Below, in pieces: positions 46,411-58,500 of a DNA stretch of 64,000 bases; within the stretch, counting starts at the first letter, position 1, and each line of letters starts with the position of its first letter. The position numbers and the translations under genes were made by a program. The notes under the pieces were generated by a model, which made no database searches, was not told the origin of the DNA, and saw nothing but the letters and a program-made list of their open reading frames with translations. Source of the DNA: Misgurnus anguillicaudatus (taxonomy: Eukaryota; Chordata; Actinopteri; Cypriniformes; Cobitidae); NCBI RefSeq assembly GCF_027580225.2, contig NC_073358.2:50205501-50269500 (forward strand), given 5' to 3'.

Positions 46411-48026
46411 GTAGCCTCCCCCCCAAGGCCGGCACCAGACGGACCGGGAGACTCACCCTGTCGCAGACGGAGGTCCTCGATCAGCTCAGGATCCGGTATA
46501 TCCCGAGCCGGAACCCAGCACCTCTCATCCGGACCGTATCCTTCCCAATCCCCTAGATACTGAAAACCTCTGCCCCTGCGGCGAGAATCTAGTAACCTCT
46601 TAACTGTATAGACAGGGGCACCATCCACTAGACGAGGGGCGGGGGGGTTAGGAGCAGAGACGGGAGGATTATTATGAGCAAATATCCCAGGTTTAACCTT
46701 GGATACATGAAAAACAGGGTAAACCCGACCAAGAGAAAGGGGTAACTTAAGCTTTACCGTCACCGGATTAATGACGTTAGAAATGCTGTATGGCCCAATG
46801 AATCGCGGAGCCAGCTTACGAGAAGGCTCACGGAGAGACAGATCCTTGGTAGAAAGCCATACCCTTTGACCACAAACGTAACGGGGTGGAGGTCGCCGAT
46901 GACGGTCAGCCGCAGCTTTGGTTCGTCTGGAATTAGATAGTAAAAGAGTTTTAGCTCTCCTCCAAGTGCGTCTGCACCTGCGCACGAAAGCTAACGCAGA
47001 CAGAACCGCTGCCTCGGGTTCCTGTAATGGAAAAAGGGGAGGTTGATAACCGATGGAAAGTTCAAACGGGGACATATTAGTAGACGCAACGGGAAGAGAA
47101 TTATGAGAATACTCAACCCACGGAAGCTGATCACACCAGGAATTCGGATATTGTGACGACAGACAGCAAAGCGCTCTACCGAGATCCTGATTAGCCCGTT
47201 CGCATTGCCCATTGGTCTGCAGGTGATAACCAGAAGACAAGCTGGCCGTGGCACCAATCTGTCTACAAAACTCCTGCCAAAAACGAGAGACGAACTGAGG
47301 ACCCCTATCTGACACTACGTCAGTCGGAATACCGTGTAACCGAAAGACGTGATTGATCAAAACTTGAGCCATCTCTTTGGCAGAAGGAAGCTTGGGTAAG
47401 GGAATAAAATGAACCGCCTTAGAAAAGCGATCCACCACAGTTAGAATAACAGTGTTACCATTAGATGCCGGTAAGCCGGTGACAAAATCAAGGGGTATAT
47501 GAGACCAGGGGCGGGAGGGCACGGGCAAAGATTTAAGCAGACCAGCGGGAGGTAAATTAGATGCTTTATTACGAGCACAAAGCGAACAGGCTAATACAAA
47601 CTGTCTGACAGCCAATGTTCTCCGAATTCCTGGATGGCCGACAAATTTGGACTCGTGACCCCACCGGATGACATCGGAATGTAAACGCTCAGGAACCCAT
47701 AGGCGACCCGCTGGACACCCCTCCGGAACTTCCCCCTCCCGGCCGGCCTCTCTCACCCGCTGTTCGATTCCCCACACGAGGGCACCGACCACTCTCCCCT
47801 CCGGGAGAATGGTCTCAGTCTGCTCCGAATCAGACTTCTCGAACAGACGGGAGAGAGCGTCAGGTTTCGTATTCTTCGAACCAGGCCGGTACGAGAGGGT
47901 GAAGTTAAAACGATCAAAGAAAAGTGCCCAACGAGCCTGCCTAGATGTTAGTCTTCTGGCCGAACGGATATATTCGAGATTCTTGTGATCCGTCCAGACC
48001 AGAAAGGGCTCCGAGGTTCCCTCCAA
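46392..48026 (-). pseudogene. Gypsy pol, RNase H end, integrase and chromodomain
   Basis: The frame is open for 544 codons but continues a broken polyprotein. It begins in the RNase H region ([22 protein letters not shown]). The integrase zinc region follows (GHPGIRRTL, then CSLCARNK) and seems shortened by about a dozen residues between its His and Cys pairs. The catalytic core shows Asp in PLDFVTGLP, Asp in [10 protein letters not shown] and Glu in NGQCERANQ. Near the C-terminus is a chromodomain ([17 protein letters not shown]). Chromodomains of such integrases steer insertion to marked chromatin. The last codons run into the 3' LTR. Confidence 0.88.
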
Positions 48027-48045
48027 CCAGTGACGCCACTCACCC

Positions 48046-49100
48046 CTATGCGAGTCTAACCGCCAACAGCTCCCGATTCCCTATGTCGTAATTTCGTTCC
48101 TCTGGGTTTAACCGGTGAGAGAAAAAAGTGCATGGATGCACTTTCCCATCAACAGACGATCGCTGCGATAAAACGGAGCCTACCCCGACATCAGATGCAT
48201 CTACTTCCACTATAAATTGCTTAGCCGGATCGGGAATAGAGAGAACAGGCGCAGAGATGAACCGGGACTTTAAATCATCAAAGGCCTCCTGAGCCTCTCT
48301 ATTCCAACAGAAACAAACGTTAGGTGAAGTGAGAGCGGTAAGAGGTTTAGCGATCTGACCAAAATTTCTGATGAAACACAGATAAAAATTGGCGAATCCC
48401 AGAAATCGCTGAAGCTCTTTCCGAGTGTCGGGTACTGGCCAATCGGCAACCGTTTTAACTTTAGCGGGATCGGGACGAATCTCTCCCTCGGCAATGACAA
48501 AACCCAGAAACGAAACCGACTCCTTGTGGAACTCGCACTTCTCCGCCTTAACAAAAAGCTGATTTTCTAAAAGCCGTTGCAAAACCATGCGAACATGCTG
48601 AGTGTGTATCTGCATGGAGGGAGAAAAGATGAGAATGTCATCGAGATACACAAAGACAAATCTGTTAATCATGTCACCCAGCACTTCATTGACCATGGTC
48701 TGAAAGACAGCCGGAGCGTTACAAAGCCCGAACGGCAGAACGGAATATTCCCAGTGTCCCGAAGGTGTATTAAAGGCTGTCTTCCACTCATCGCCCTCTT
48801 TAATACGTACCAAGTGATAAGCGTTACACAGATCTAACTTGGTGAATACGCACGCTCCCTGTAACAACTCGAATGCTGATGACATTAATGGCAAGGGGTA
48901 CTTATTCTTAACAGTAATGTCATTCAGTCCTCGATAATCAATGCACGGACGAAGAGACCCGTCTTTCTTTTTAACAAAGAAAAATCCAGCACCGGCTGGA
49001 GACGAGGAGCGGCGAATGAGACCGGCTTTTAGAGCTTCACTAATGTACTTATCCATAGCCTCTCTTTCTGGTTTAGATAGGGAAAAAATATGACCCTTAG
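48046..49100 (-). pseudogene. Gypsy pol, reverse transcriptase and RNase H start
   Basis: A 336-codon frame (from 49056; homologous sequence extends to about 49100). RT motifs are visible in order: [45 protein letters not shown], and the intact catalytic [10 protein letters not shown] (YLDD at 48648-48637). Then LGFVIAEG, and RNase H onset [16 protein letters not shown] with [13 protein letters not shown]. It ends at a stop at 48046; one extra base and a few substitutions there separate it from the downstream pol frame. The catalytic residues seem intact, so decay is by frameshift only. Confidence 0.88.
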
Positions 49101-49769
49101 CGGAGCAGTGTTAGGAAGGAGTTTGATCTCACAATCATATGACCGCTGAGGAGGCAGAGAAGTGGCCTGGGCTTTTCTGAATACCTGATGCAGATCAGAG
49201 TAATCCGCCGGGACCCCTGAGAGATCGACAGCCGGAACCTGCGAAACAGAACAAGAGACAGGAGAGGGAGCAGGACCAAGACATGAAACATAACACGAAG
49301 ACTTCCATGACAACACAACGTTGTTCTGCCAATCAACGTGAGGATTATGTTTGGATAGCCAGTCATGACCTAAAATGACTGGCGATTGTGAATCCTCTAA
49401 TAGGTAAAATTCAATCTCCTCACGATGATTGCCAGAAACAAACAAACTCACAGGGGGTATGTGATGCGTGATCACAGCCATATGCTGACCCTTCAATGTC
49501 CAGGCAGACAGAGGAGAAGAAAGAGGAATAAATGGAATACCCCAGGACTTGGCCAACCCAGCATCCAAGAGACAGGCCTCCACACCGGAATCCAACAACG
49601 CCTGTGAATGGAAAGAATGGTTATAATTAATTATAACTGGTAACGTGGTACTGCTTACGGGAGATTTAAATGACGATGCGCCCACCGAGACTCCCAAACT
49701 CATCGGCGGGCGAAACCTTTTACCGGACATGTGGCCGCCATGTGCCCCGGCTTTCCACAATAAAGACAT
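49029..49769 (-). pseudogene. Gypsy pol N-terminus, aspartic protease
   Basis: A frame overlapping the end of gag by 70 bases in the -1 frame relative to it, so a programmed -1 shift in the parent element is plausible. The retropepsin active site is ALLDSG, and a later ILGHDWLSKHNP matches the gypsy protease-RT linker. The frame departs from homology at a short G run (49094-49096), where one base is missing relative to the downstream RT frame. Confidence 0.8.
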
Positions 49770-50602
49770 AGTCCATTTAACAGACGACGATTTCTCTCAC
49801 CAGCAGTGATGCGGAACTTGCCCAGTTGCATGGGTTCCTCGGTGGGCATAACAGAAGCAGACTCCTCAGGTTCAGATGACAGATGACGGAAAGACCGGCG
49901 AAGATCTCTTTGATGATGATGAGTCTCGACCCTTAAGGCCAGATTGATGGCAGCCTCAAGTGACGTGGGTGGCTTCCGAAGTGCAATCTCGTCTTGAATG
50001 GCAGGTGTGAGACCCTTGAGAAATTGAGCTCTTAGTGTGGCATCGTTCCAATTGCAGCTAATGGCAAGCGTCTTAAACTTGATAGCAAAGTCAGTAACAG
50101 AGGCATTACGCTGCCGTAATCTCACCAGTTCAGCCGTTGCCATGTCTCCCTTGAGTGAACGGTCAAACAGACTCAAGATCTCCTCCTCAAGAGCCTCAAA
50201 CGAAAATGTAAATGGAGCCTTAGCCCCCCATGCAGCCATACCCCATTCTCTCGCTCTCCCAGTGAGTAAAGTCAGGACATATGCCACCTTGGAAGTAGAT
50301 GATGTAAAACGACGAGGCTGGAGCGCAAAGACGAGAGAGCACTGTTGCAGAAAGGACCGGCAGGTGTTGGGGTCTGCGTCATAGGTAGGAGGTGTCGCCG
50401 TGTGTGGCTCCCGCTCAGTCAAGGCGGCTCCTCCAGTGGTAGAAGATGGAAGTTCACCGAGTGGGGCAACTAGGTCCAACCGCTTGCTAAGTTCAGTTAG
50501 TTGCTCAGACAGAAAATTGAAATCCCTGGCCGTTGCATTCAGCAATATAGAATGCTGTTCGGTGACCGCCCCCTGCTGGTGAAGGGCGTTCTGCACATCC
50601 AC
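49700..50602 (-). pseudogene. Gypsy Gag with zinc knuckle
   Basis: An open frame of 300 codons, with a retrotransposon Gag capsid region (AREWGMAAW, ELVRLRQRNASVTDFAIKF, FLKGLTPAIQDEIA) and a single CCHC knuckle, CLYCGKPGHMAATC, near the end. The frame as open starts at a GTG. The nearest upstream ATG (50625) is out of frame because of the length of a seven-base G run (50608-50602 on the minus strand). The start therefore seems lost in this copy by a one-base change. Confidence 0.82.
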
Positions 50603-50630
50603 CCCCCCGAACTCGCTGACTCCATAGGTG

Positions 50631-50641
50631 GCGCGCTCATT
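50631..50641 (-). promoter_or_regulatory. Self-priming primer-binding site of gypsy element
   Basis: One base after the 5' LTR the minus strand reads AATGAGCGCGC. This is the perfect complement of GCGCGCTCATT in the 3' LTR (46237-46227), at the predicted transcript start, 27 bases below a TATA-like box. In the 5' LTR ten of the eleven bases match (51345-51354). Self-priming of this kind is established for Tf1 and the vertebrate sushi group. Confidence 0.7.
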
Positions 50642-50642
50642 C

Positions 50643-51527
50643 TGTCACAATGAAGGTCTCGGAGTCAATAGCAAGTTCACAATGTTTATTTAGAAAAAGA
50701 GATATGTGCAGAGCAAAGTCAATATTCAGGAAAACCACACACGACGATCACCCTCGACTCACTCTGGATGTAATCACTACTGCCGGTATGAAGCACACAC
50801 GACAGTAGGAGTGAGTGAGCCGGCACTACAGGAAAATAGTCCAGTTCAGATCTTGAAGAGAGAGAGCCACCCACGCTCACAGTCGATGACACCGGCTCGA
50901 TCACCACACGCAACAGAGGGTATGAGTCACGCACAACTGAAGGTGGATGAAAGGCGGAGATGGAAGATGTTAATCCAACGTACAAAGACTGGAGATAATC
51001 CACTGCGGATGCCGATGTAGCTGACGCAACCCGGAAGTAGCTGGTGTACCGCCTGAATACGAAGCGAACCAGCTGTTCCGAGAAACAATCAGAGTCAATA
51101 GAGTTCAAGCTCATATAATCCACAATGTTCGATACCTGGAGATATCCACTCACGGGTGATGGTAATAGCCGATGAAACCCGAAAGCAACTGGTGTACCGC
51201 CTGAATACGAAGCGAACCAGCTGTTCCGAGAAACAATCAGAGTCAATAGAGTCCAAGTTCATATAATCTACAGGCGAGTAAATCCCGGACGAAGACGAGC
51301 CTCTGGATGCCGAAACCCAAACCTGGGGTAACTAGAGACAAAGCATGAGCGCGCAACGAGAGACAGGACGGCGTGCAATATAAAGGGAAATGTAAACAAG
51401 ACACCACCGGTGAACAATTACCGAAATGAGCGGGCGGGGTTAGTGAACACATGAGGAACCGTCACCACAGGTAAATAAACAAACAAATACCCCACACACA
51501 ACCATCGATCACCCAGAAGTCATGACA
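50643..51527 (-). repeat. 5' LTR of gypsy element
   Basis: 885 bp, the partner of 45473-46410, with a 53-bp deletion near 51344 that starts immediately after the predicted transcript start sequence. Confidence 0.9.
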
Positions 51528-52616
51528 CATAGAGGAACCATTTTAAGTGACACAGCACTGATAAAGTACCTGTAGCACTGGTGTAGAACCATATTGTGCT
51601 GTATAGAACCATATGTGGTACATGGTGCTATATGACCCCTGTATGGTTTTTCATAGGTGCTTCATTGGTGCTACAGTATAGCACTAAAATGGTTCCTCTA
51701 TGATTACAAGCCAAGAACCACTTTTAGTTTTTAGAATATACATTCAACTTTGATTCAAAATTTTAGTATTTCTCTAGTTGTTCTCTAATTGGTGTATTGT
51801 AAAGGTACATGTAATCAAATTGCACATGTAACATGCTTATCACAATTACATATGATGCGTATACGAAATTCATCTTCACAATGGCATTACTAAGGTTAGC
51901 GCTCATTGAGTAAAATGTCTTACATTCCACTACCCAAAAGCACCACTCTTCTGCACGATGGTAACCAAACTCAATGAAATAGCTATCACTATCAAGTCTT
52001 TCTCTTTACATAAAGTGCAGAAAATAACACTTAATTAAAAAAATCTCTTTTCAAATGCATTGGCATACAAAGCATGCTGGGAAATACAGATCCACTGCCC
52101 ATTTAGTAACATCGACAAAAATCATTTATGTAATCCCAACACAAAATGAATAAGTTAAGTCATTTTTACAAATTTAAGTGGGTTATGTCAGTGGTTCCCA
52201 AACTTTTTCAGCGTGCGCCCCCCCTTGTGTACGGTGCATTCCTTTGCGGCCCCCCAAAGAAAATTTGTGACAAAAAACTGTTCTAAAACTCAACATTTTA
52301 ATAAAAAAAAACATTAAATTATACAATAAAGTAGGTTAGTAGCCTTATTTTTTTAGGTTTAATTACACAGAATTCATGATAAATTAATGTATTTCATAAA
52401 ATGTCATAAAACGGGGCCCCCCTGGCACCATCTCCCGGCCCCTAGTTTGAAAACCACTGGGTTATGTTGTATTTACTTGTTTCAATTCAGTGAATTAAAC
52501 AAGGCACAAAATTGAGTGTAATTAATTTGTTTGAGTAAATTAAACAAAGTTATTGTTTGTTGTGCGTGCGTGTGCGTGTGTGTGTGTGTGTGGGTGGGTG
52601 TGTGTGTGTGTTGTGT

Positions 52617-52652
<36 letters not shown>

Positions 52653-53453
52653 GTGTGTGTGTGTGTGTGCGTGCGCCTAGAATGAATGTAGAAGAACTAA
52701 GAAACATTTTTTCAATAAAAAATTCACATTTTCTTGTGTTTTGAACAAATGTGAATTAGATTAAAACTATATATATATTTATGTTAAGATACATACTTAA
52801 CTTTTTATTGTTAATATTACATATTGAAATTACATAACATTTACATAAACACAGATTTTTGTTTCAGTGAAACCAATATGATACATGTATTTCACAACTC
52901 ATTCCCTTAAGGACAGTTTTCATGAGAACATTTGTCAAGCTATACATTTCTTCAGTATATGTGTTTCTTTGGAACTAAAGCCATGAGCAACATGCACTCC
53001 CATCTGTCTAAATGTAGGTGTATTCACATAATTGTATGTGTGTGGGTCAATTTAAGTGGAAGAGTGGGTAACAAAAAAAAGCAATTTTGTGTGCATGCGA
53101 CTTACAGCGAATTATGATTCATCTATACATTGTTCCCAGCATGGGAATTGACCTTTAGTGCTGCTAATACAATACGCTACCAGCTATAGAAACAGCCCTT
53201 TCAATCTAAATACTTCAGAAGAGAGAGCTCTAAAGAACTGTCCCATATAAATCTATAACATATATCTGTAATAACAACCTTTCCAACTCAAAATTGGTTG
53301 TGGAGTGAGTGTGCACAACAATAGTCATAATTTAAAAAAGAAACTTTGCTATCAGCTTAAACAAACACTATTTTAAAAACAAATTTGTTCTTTAAATTAA
53401 TTTTTTGATTGTAGGAAAAGCAATTTTAAAGAGCCAAAATATAACATGAGCAA

Positions 53454-53832
53454 TACACTCTTAAAACGAATGTGTTAAATTAACACATCTTGTGTCTAGT
53501 TAAGGACAACACACCTAGTGTGTTGTCCTTAAATTAACACATCTCTGTGTTATTTTTAGAACAACACACTTTGTGTTGTTTTAACACTTCTTGTGTTGTC
53601 CCTTTTATTTATATGAACTCTAAATCAGCACGAAAATGACACATAATGTGTTAAAATTAACGCATAATGTGTTAAATAGTTTAACACAAAGCAATGTGTT
53701 AAAATTAACACACCCTGGATGTGTTAATTTTAACACATTGCTTTGTGTTAAACTATTTAACACATTATGTGTTGTTTTTAACACATTAAGTGTCATTTAA
53801 GTTCATAAAAAAATAAAAGGGACAACACACCT
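53454..53832. repeat. TGTGTTAA-rich palindromic MITE
   Basis: Inserted at the junction of tandem copies 2 and 3. 53625-53795 forms a near-perfect hairpin centred at CCCTGGATG (about 53706-53714), with arms of about 80 bases (AACACAAAGCAATGTGTTAA against TTAACACATTGCTTTGTGTT). A second, shorter palindrome lies at 53490-53540 (GGACAACACACCTAGTGTGT). Confidence 0.7.
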
Positions 53833-54282
53833 AGTGATGCATATATTAAACTCATCTTCACAATGGCATTACTAAGGTTAGCGCTCTTTCAGTAAAGTGT
53901 CTCACATTCCACTAGCACCAGTCTTCTGCACAATGGTAACCAAACTCAATGAAATAGCTATCACTATCAAGTCTTTCTCTTTACTTAAAGTGCAGAAAAT
54001 AACACTTAATTAAAAAAAAAATTTTAATCTTTTTAAATGCAGTTGCATACAAAGCATGCTGGGAAATACAGATCCAGTACCCATTTAGTAACATCAACAA
54101 AAATCATTCATGTAATCCCAACACAAAATAAATAAGTTAAGTCATTTTTACAAATTTAATTGGGTTATGTTGTATTTACTTGTTTCAATTTAGTGAATTG
54201 GACAAGGCACAAAATTGAGTGTAGTTATTTTGTTTGAGTTAATTAAACAAGGTTATTGTTTGTTGTGCGTGTGTGTGTGCGT

Positions 54283-54326
<44 letters not shown>

Positions 54327-55405
54327 ATATTACATATTGAAATTACATAACATTTACATCATTTCCGTGAAACCAATATGATACATGTATTTCACAACTT
54401 ATTCCCTTAAGGACTGTTTTCATGAGGACATTTGTCAAGCTATACATTTTTCCAGTATATGTGTTTCTTTGGAACTAAAGCCATGAGCAACATGCACTCC
54501 CATCTGTCTAAATGCAGGTGATTTCACGTAATTGTATGTGTGTGGGTCAATTTAAGTATAAGAGTGAGTAACAAAAAATGCAATTTTGTGTGCATACGAC
54601 TTACAGCGAATTATGATATACATCTATACATTGTTCCCAGCATGGGAATTGACCTTTAGTGCTGCTAATGTGATATAGAAACAGCCCTTTCAATCTAAAT
54701 ACTTCAGAAGAGAGAGCTCTTAAGAACTTTCCCATAAATCTATAACATATATCTGTAATAACAACCTTTCCAAAGTTAAAACAGTCAAGTTATGGGTTTA
54801 TTTGTGATTTATTTGCCTGTACACAAGATGAGAATCCATTCATTTTAATGTAAAACAAGCTTCATCTTACGTTCAATAAAATGTTATCTTCAATAAATAC
54901 TTAGTTAATTGTCAGAACACTGCAACTCAAAATGTCATGCATGTCTGGTGACATTTGCTGCAATGAACATCTTGAACTCTTTTGAAGAGAATAAAGTCCT
55001 AAAGTCATGAGATTAGAATTAGGATTCATTTCATTTATTTCTGCTATATCAGATCTACAGTATGACTCTCTAGAAGTGGTTGTGGAGTGAATGTGCACAA
55101 TAGTCACATAAATTAAAAAAGAAGCTTTCCTATCAACTTTAACAAAACACTATTTTTATAAAACAATTGTATTCTTTAAATTATTTTTATGATAAAAACA
55201 GAAATGATTATTAAATTAAAATAAATAAAAAATATTAAATTTCATGTGAAAAAAAATAAAACCAAACATCTTATAATCACTGTTGATTTTGATTAGCCTA
55301 CATGATGGATTATGTTTTAATAATATATTTATGGTTATTTTTATTATTAATCCGTTTCAACAATGACTTGGATAATGATAAATACCCCTGGTACATTAGG
55401 GTTGG
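53833..55405. repeat. Tandem repeat copy 3, longest version of the 3' part
   Basis: Starts at an internal point of the unit (matching copy 1 from about 43061) and runs to ACCCCTGGTACATTAGGG. It holds an extra segment, 54771-55080, absent from copy 1 but present in the dispersed relatives at 21680-21830, so copies 1 and 2 are deletion derivatives here. Includes (GT)n at 54268-54323. Confidence 0.65.
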
Positions 55406-55538
55406 CGCTACCAAAAGCAGATAAGCAATTAACTGCATTTAGCCCTATAGGCTTTGAGGCGGGGCCTAAATAAATGTAACTATACCCCAGTCTAACCAAT
55501 CAAGATGCAGCAAGAGACTTGGCCCCTGGTCCTTTGGA

Positions 55539-55546
55539 TATAAAAG
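55539..55546 (+). promoter_or_regulatory. TATA box of lipoxygenase gene
   Basis: TATAAAAG, 39 bases before the first ATG, which implies a very short 5' leader (about ten bases) if transcription starts at the usual distance. The promoter lies only about 130 bases beyond the end of the tandem repeat. Confidence 0.6.
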
Positions 55547-55577
55547 AGGTGTTACTCACATGTAGTGGAAAGCCTTC

Positions 55578-58500
55578 ATGATGTCGTCGAAACGTCCACG
55601 TCTTTCAAGTGAGGAAAATGGTACAGCTAAACATCCACGCAAAGAAAAAGAAGTTCAACATGCAGGTATGCGAGTCATCTACTTTTGCCGATCAGTGCAA
55701 TTTTGAAAGATCATTGTTTGCAGTTTACAATACAAACGTGCTAAATGTCTTAACTCTGCACTTTACACTGTTAACCCAGATATTGTATTTACTTAAACAA
55801 TGAAGTAAACATCACTTAATATTTTGTGTTTTGGACATATACTTTAAAAATCTTAGTTAATTTAACTTTTAAGCGTACAAATTAATTAAACTAAAACTTT
55901 CAAGGGAAATTAACTTAAAATAATCAGTACATGTGAGGCATGAATAATACCCATAATCCATTTTGCATGAATATTTTTATTATTTATGATTTAATCCCAG
56001 AATAAGAACTGATAAGAACTTAAACTACTTAAATATTTAATAATAAAATGTCATAAAGGTCTAAGCTCTTATATTATCGATGTTGTTTTGTTGTAAATTA
56101 TAATTTTGTGTCACTGTTTAAGGTGATTAGTGTTTCCTTACATGAACCCTGTTCCGAACATTTTATTGTATTTCGTTTTGTGTGTTTCTGTGGTATATCA
56201 AGTTTATTCAGTGACTGACTAATTTTGTGTTATTTGTAACATCAAAAGTAATATAATTTCATTAAAAATAGAAAATCTTTGATCTTTGAAGTGAAATCAA
56301 CTTAAAATTAAGTTTACTAAACTTCATGAATTGAAATTACAAGAAATTTTCAAGTTAAATGCACTCCTGTTTTGGTTCACATTACTTATTTTTTTAGGAC
56401 AAAAGCTTTCCTCCAATATTTAGGTAAATTCAACTTTTTACAGTGCATATTGAAGGGATGAGCAAATGAGTAGGCTATGTTATGTAGAAAGCGAGGCCTG
56501 CTGTCCTAAACTTTGCAAACCCTTGGCCTAAAGTATATCATAAAGATGTGTTTTGACAAAAGGTCTGTCAATAGAATAGCCTAGACTTCTTCAGTCTCAT
56601 TGCATGTTTTTTGTGCTGTCAACTTTGACTTTGTTGACTTTATTGTTCCACGCACCTGAAAAACTGATTGGTGGTTCTTTCGTTTTCTGAATTTTCTTTT
56701 TTAATAAATATTATTTTTCTTTAACCTTTTTATGGATAAATATTAGATCCCTAAACTCTTCCCCAAACTTGACCATAAAGAGAATTAAAAAATAAAATAA
56801 TATACAAACTGAAATGTATGGGAAAATCACTAAAATTATATTTCGAGCCACTAAACTTACTTCTACCTCTAAGAGTTCCCATTTGTCAGATTTGGTTAGA
56901 TTAAAACAAACGAATGTGTTAAAATAACTGATACGTAAACCCACTTGGACCAGAGACAGCCCAATGAACAAAAAACGGGATGTGATAGTACAAGATGCGA
57001 CCCTGATAATGACGTGTTTTTGAGCGGGGTGTGCAAAAACAAAATGAGCAGAGGGCAAACCTGTAGCAATGAAAAGGTGAAGAGCCTCTTTAACATTTGG
57101 TCTATTAGACATACTGGAAAAAGGGCACAAAATGCTTACATTTTTTAAATGTTTAGTTATAGTAAAATATCTTCATGAGCTCTGATCTCTTAATATTACC
57201 TGCAAGACGCATAAAAAGAGCAAATTTACATCGGCATGCAGCATTGTTGTTGGGGATGATCAGAGGTCCGTTACACAAAATCATAATCAAAGCCAACCAA
57301 TCGGGTGGTGACCTTATCCTTATGCATTAAGGTTAGTTATCTTAAAGGTGCAGTGTGTAATTTTTATAAGGATCTCTTGACAGAAATGCTAAATAATATA
57401 CAAAGCAATATTATCAGTGGTGTATAAAGACCTTTCATAATGAACCGTTATATGTTTATTACCTTAGAATAAGACGTTTTTATTTACATATACAGAGGGT
57501 CTCCTTAAATGGAAGTCGCCATTTTGTGCCGCCATGTTTCTACAGAAGCCCTTAATGGACAAACTTTTTTACTAAGTTGTCTCCAATGACATGTTTGTCT
57601 GGTGGCGGCTACCGTAGCTTCTTTCTGTAATTAAAAAATGAGGGGTAAGCGGTGGACTGTGCCGTTGGTTGCAATACACCAGCACTTTATCACTAAAATT
57701 TACACACTGCACCTTTAAGATTCGATGATAAAATGAACGCTAAGTGAACCATATTGGTCCGGACCAAACTAAACAAACGAACCGAACTACAATTAGGCTA
57801 TGCCCTAAATCTGTCATAAGTCGTATATTTTATATATTAACATAATACTTCTAATAACTTTGGTTTCAGTAAGTTATTAGATTAAAAGTGATGACTTGAT
57901 TTGTGTGTTTGAGTCAAACACGGAAATGGGTGGGGCCTTGATCCAAATGACGTCATCAGCGCAAGATGTCAGCGGACATTTTTGAGATAGTTTGGCTTCA
58001 CTTTGACAATGTGAATATACAACATTAAATAATACTATCTGTAATTCAATATAATAATACAAAAAATGCTGGGTTATTTTCAACCTAGCAAAAAAGGAAG
58101 ACCCTAGCTCGTTACATTATTGTTACAAATATAAAAAATATTGAGGTTAATTTAACCCAACAGCTGGGTTTGAATGTAGCGAACAGGCTGTCGGTTCATT
58201 AAACAATATGCTACATCTTAACAAAAGCAGTTTATTCAGCACAGTGAAGCCTCTTCTACACTAATTTTTACTTAAAAAACACCCTTGCACAGCATTACAC
58301 TTTTTCCTGCTAATGTTGCAGGCTTGCCTAAAGGTGCTTTGGACCATGTCTTTAACTTGGGTGCAGTCATGGCCTAATGATTAGAATTGGACTTTGTAAA
58401 TAAATCCAATTCAACTCACTAACCACTCCCTAATTTTTTTAGCTAGTAAAGTTGTTTCCTGCGATGAATCTGCTTTTTGACATTTCATAGCAAATTGCAT

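Larger units (their letters stand above)
45473..51527 (-). mobile_element. Chromodomain Ty3/gypsy LTR retrotransposon, complete but frameshifted
   Basis: LTRs at 45473-46410 (3') and 50643-51527 (5') start TGTCACAATG and end AGTCATGACA on the plus strand, flanked by a perfect CATAG duplication (45468-45472 and 51528-51532). On the minus strand it encodes Gag, then protease, RT, RNase H, integrase and a chromodomain. A purine tract (GGGGGGGAGG) precedes the 3' LTR and a self-complementary primer site follows the 5' LTR. Features fit the vertebrate Tf1/sushi-like chromovirus group. Three frame breaks (50602-50608, 49094-49096 and about 48050) make the copy non-autonomous. The LTRs are close to identical apart from a 53-bp deletion in the 5' LTR, so insertion is fairly recent. 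Confidence 0.92.
45286..53454. repeat. Tandem repeat copy 2, interrupted by gypsy element
   Basis: 45286-45472 matches the start of copy 1 and 51533-53454 matches its continuation. The gap is the LTR retrotransposon plus its duplicated CATAG. A (GT)n tract at 52563-52675 is much longer than in copy 1. Confidence 0.75.

Noticed and set aside
47668..47988. Plus-strand frame of 106 codons inside the gypsy element
   Set aside because: Antisense shadow of the integrase region.
52553..52744. Cys/Val-rich short frame
   Set aside because: Translation of a long (TG)n tract.
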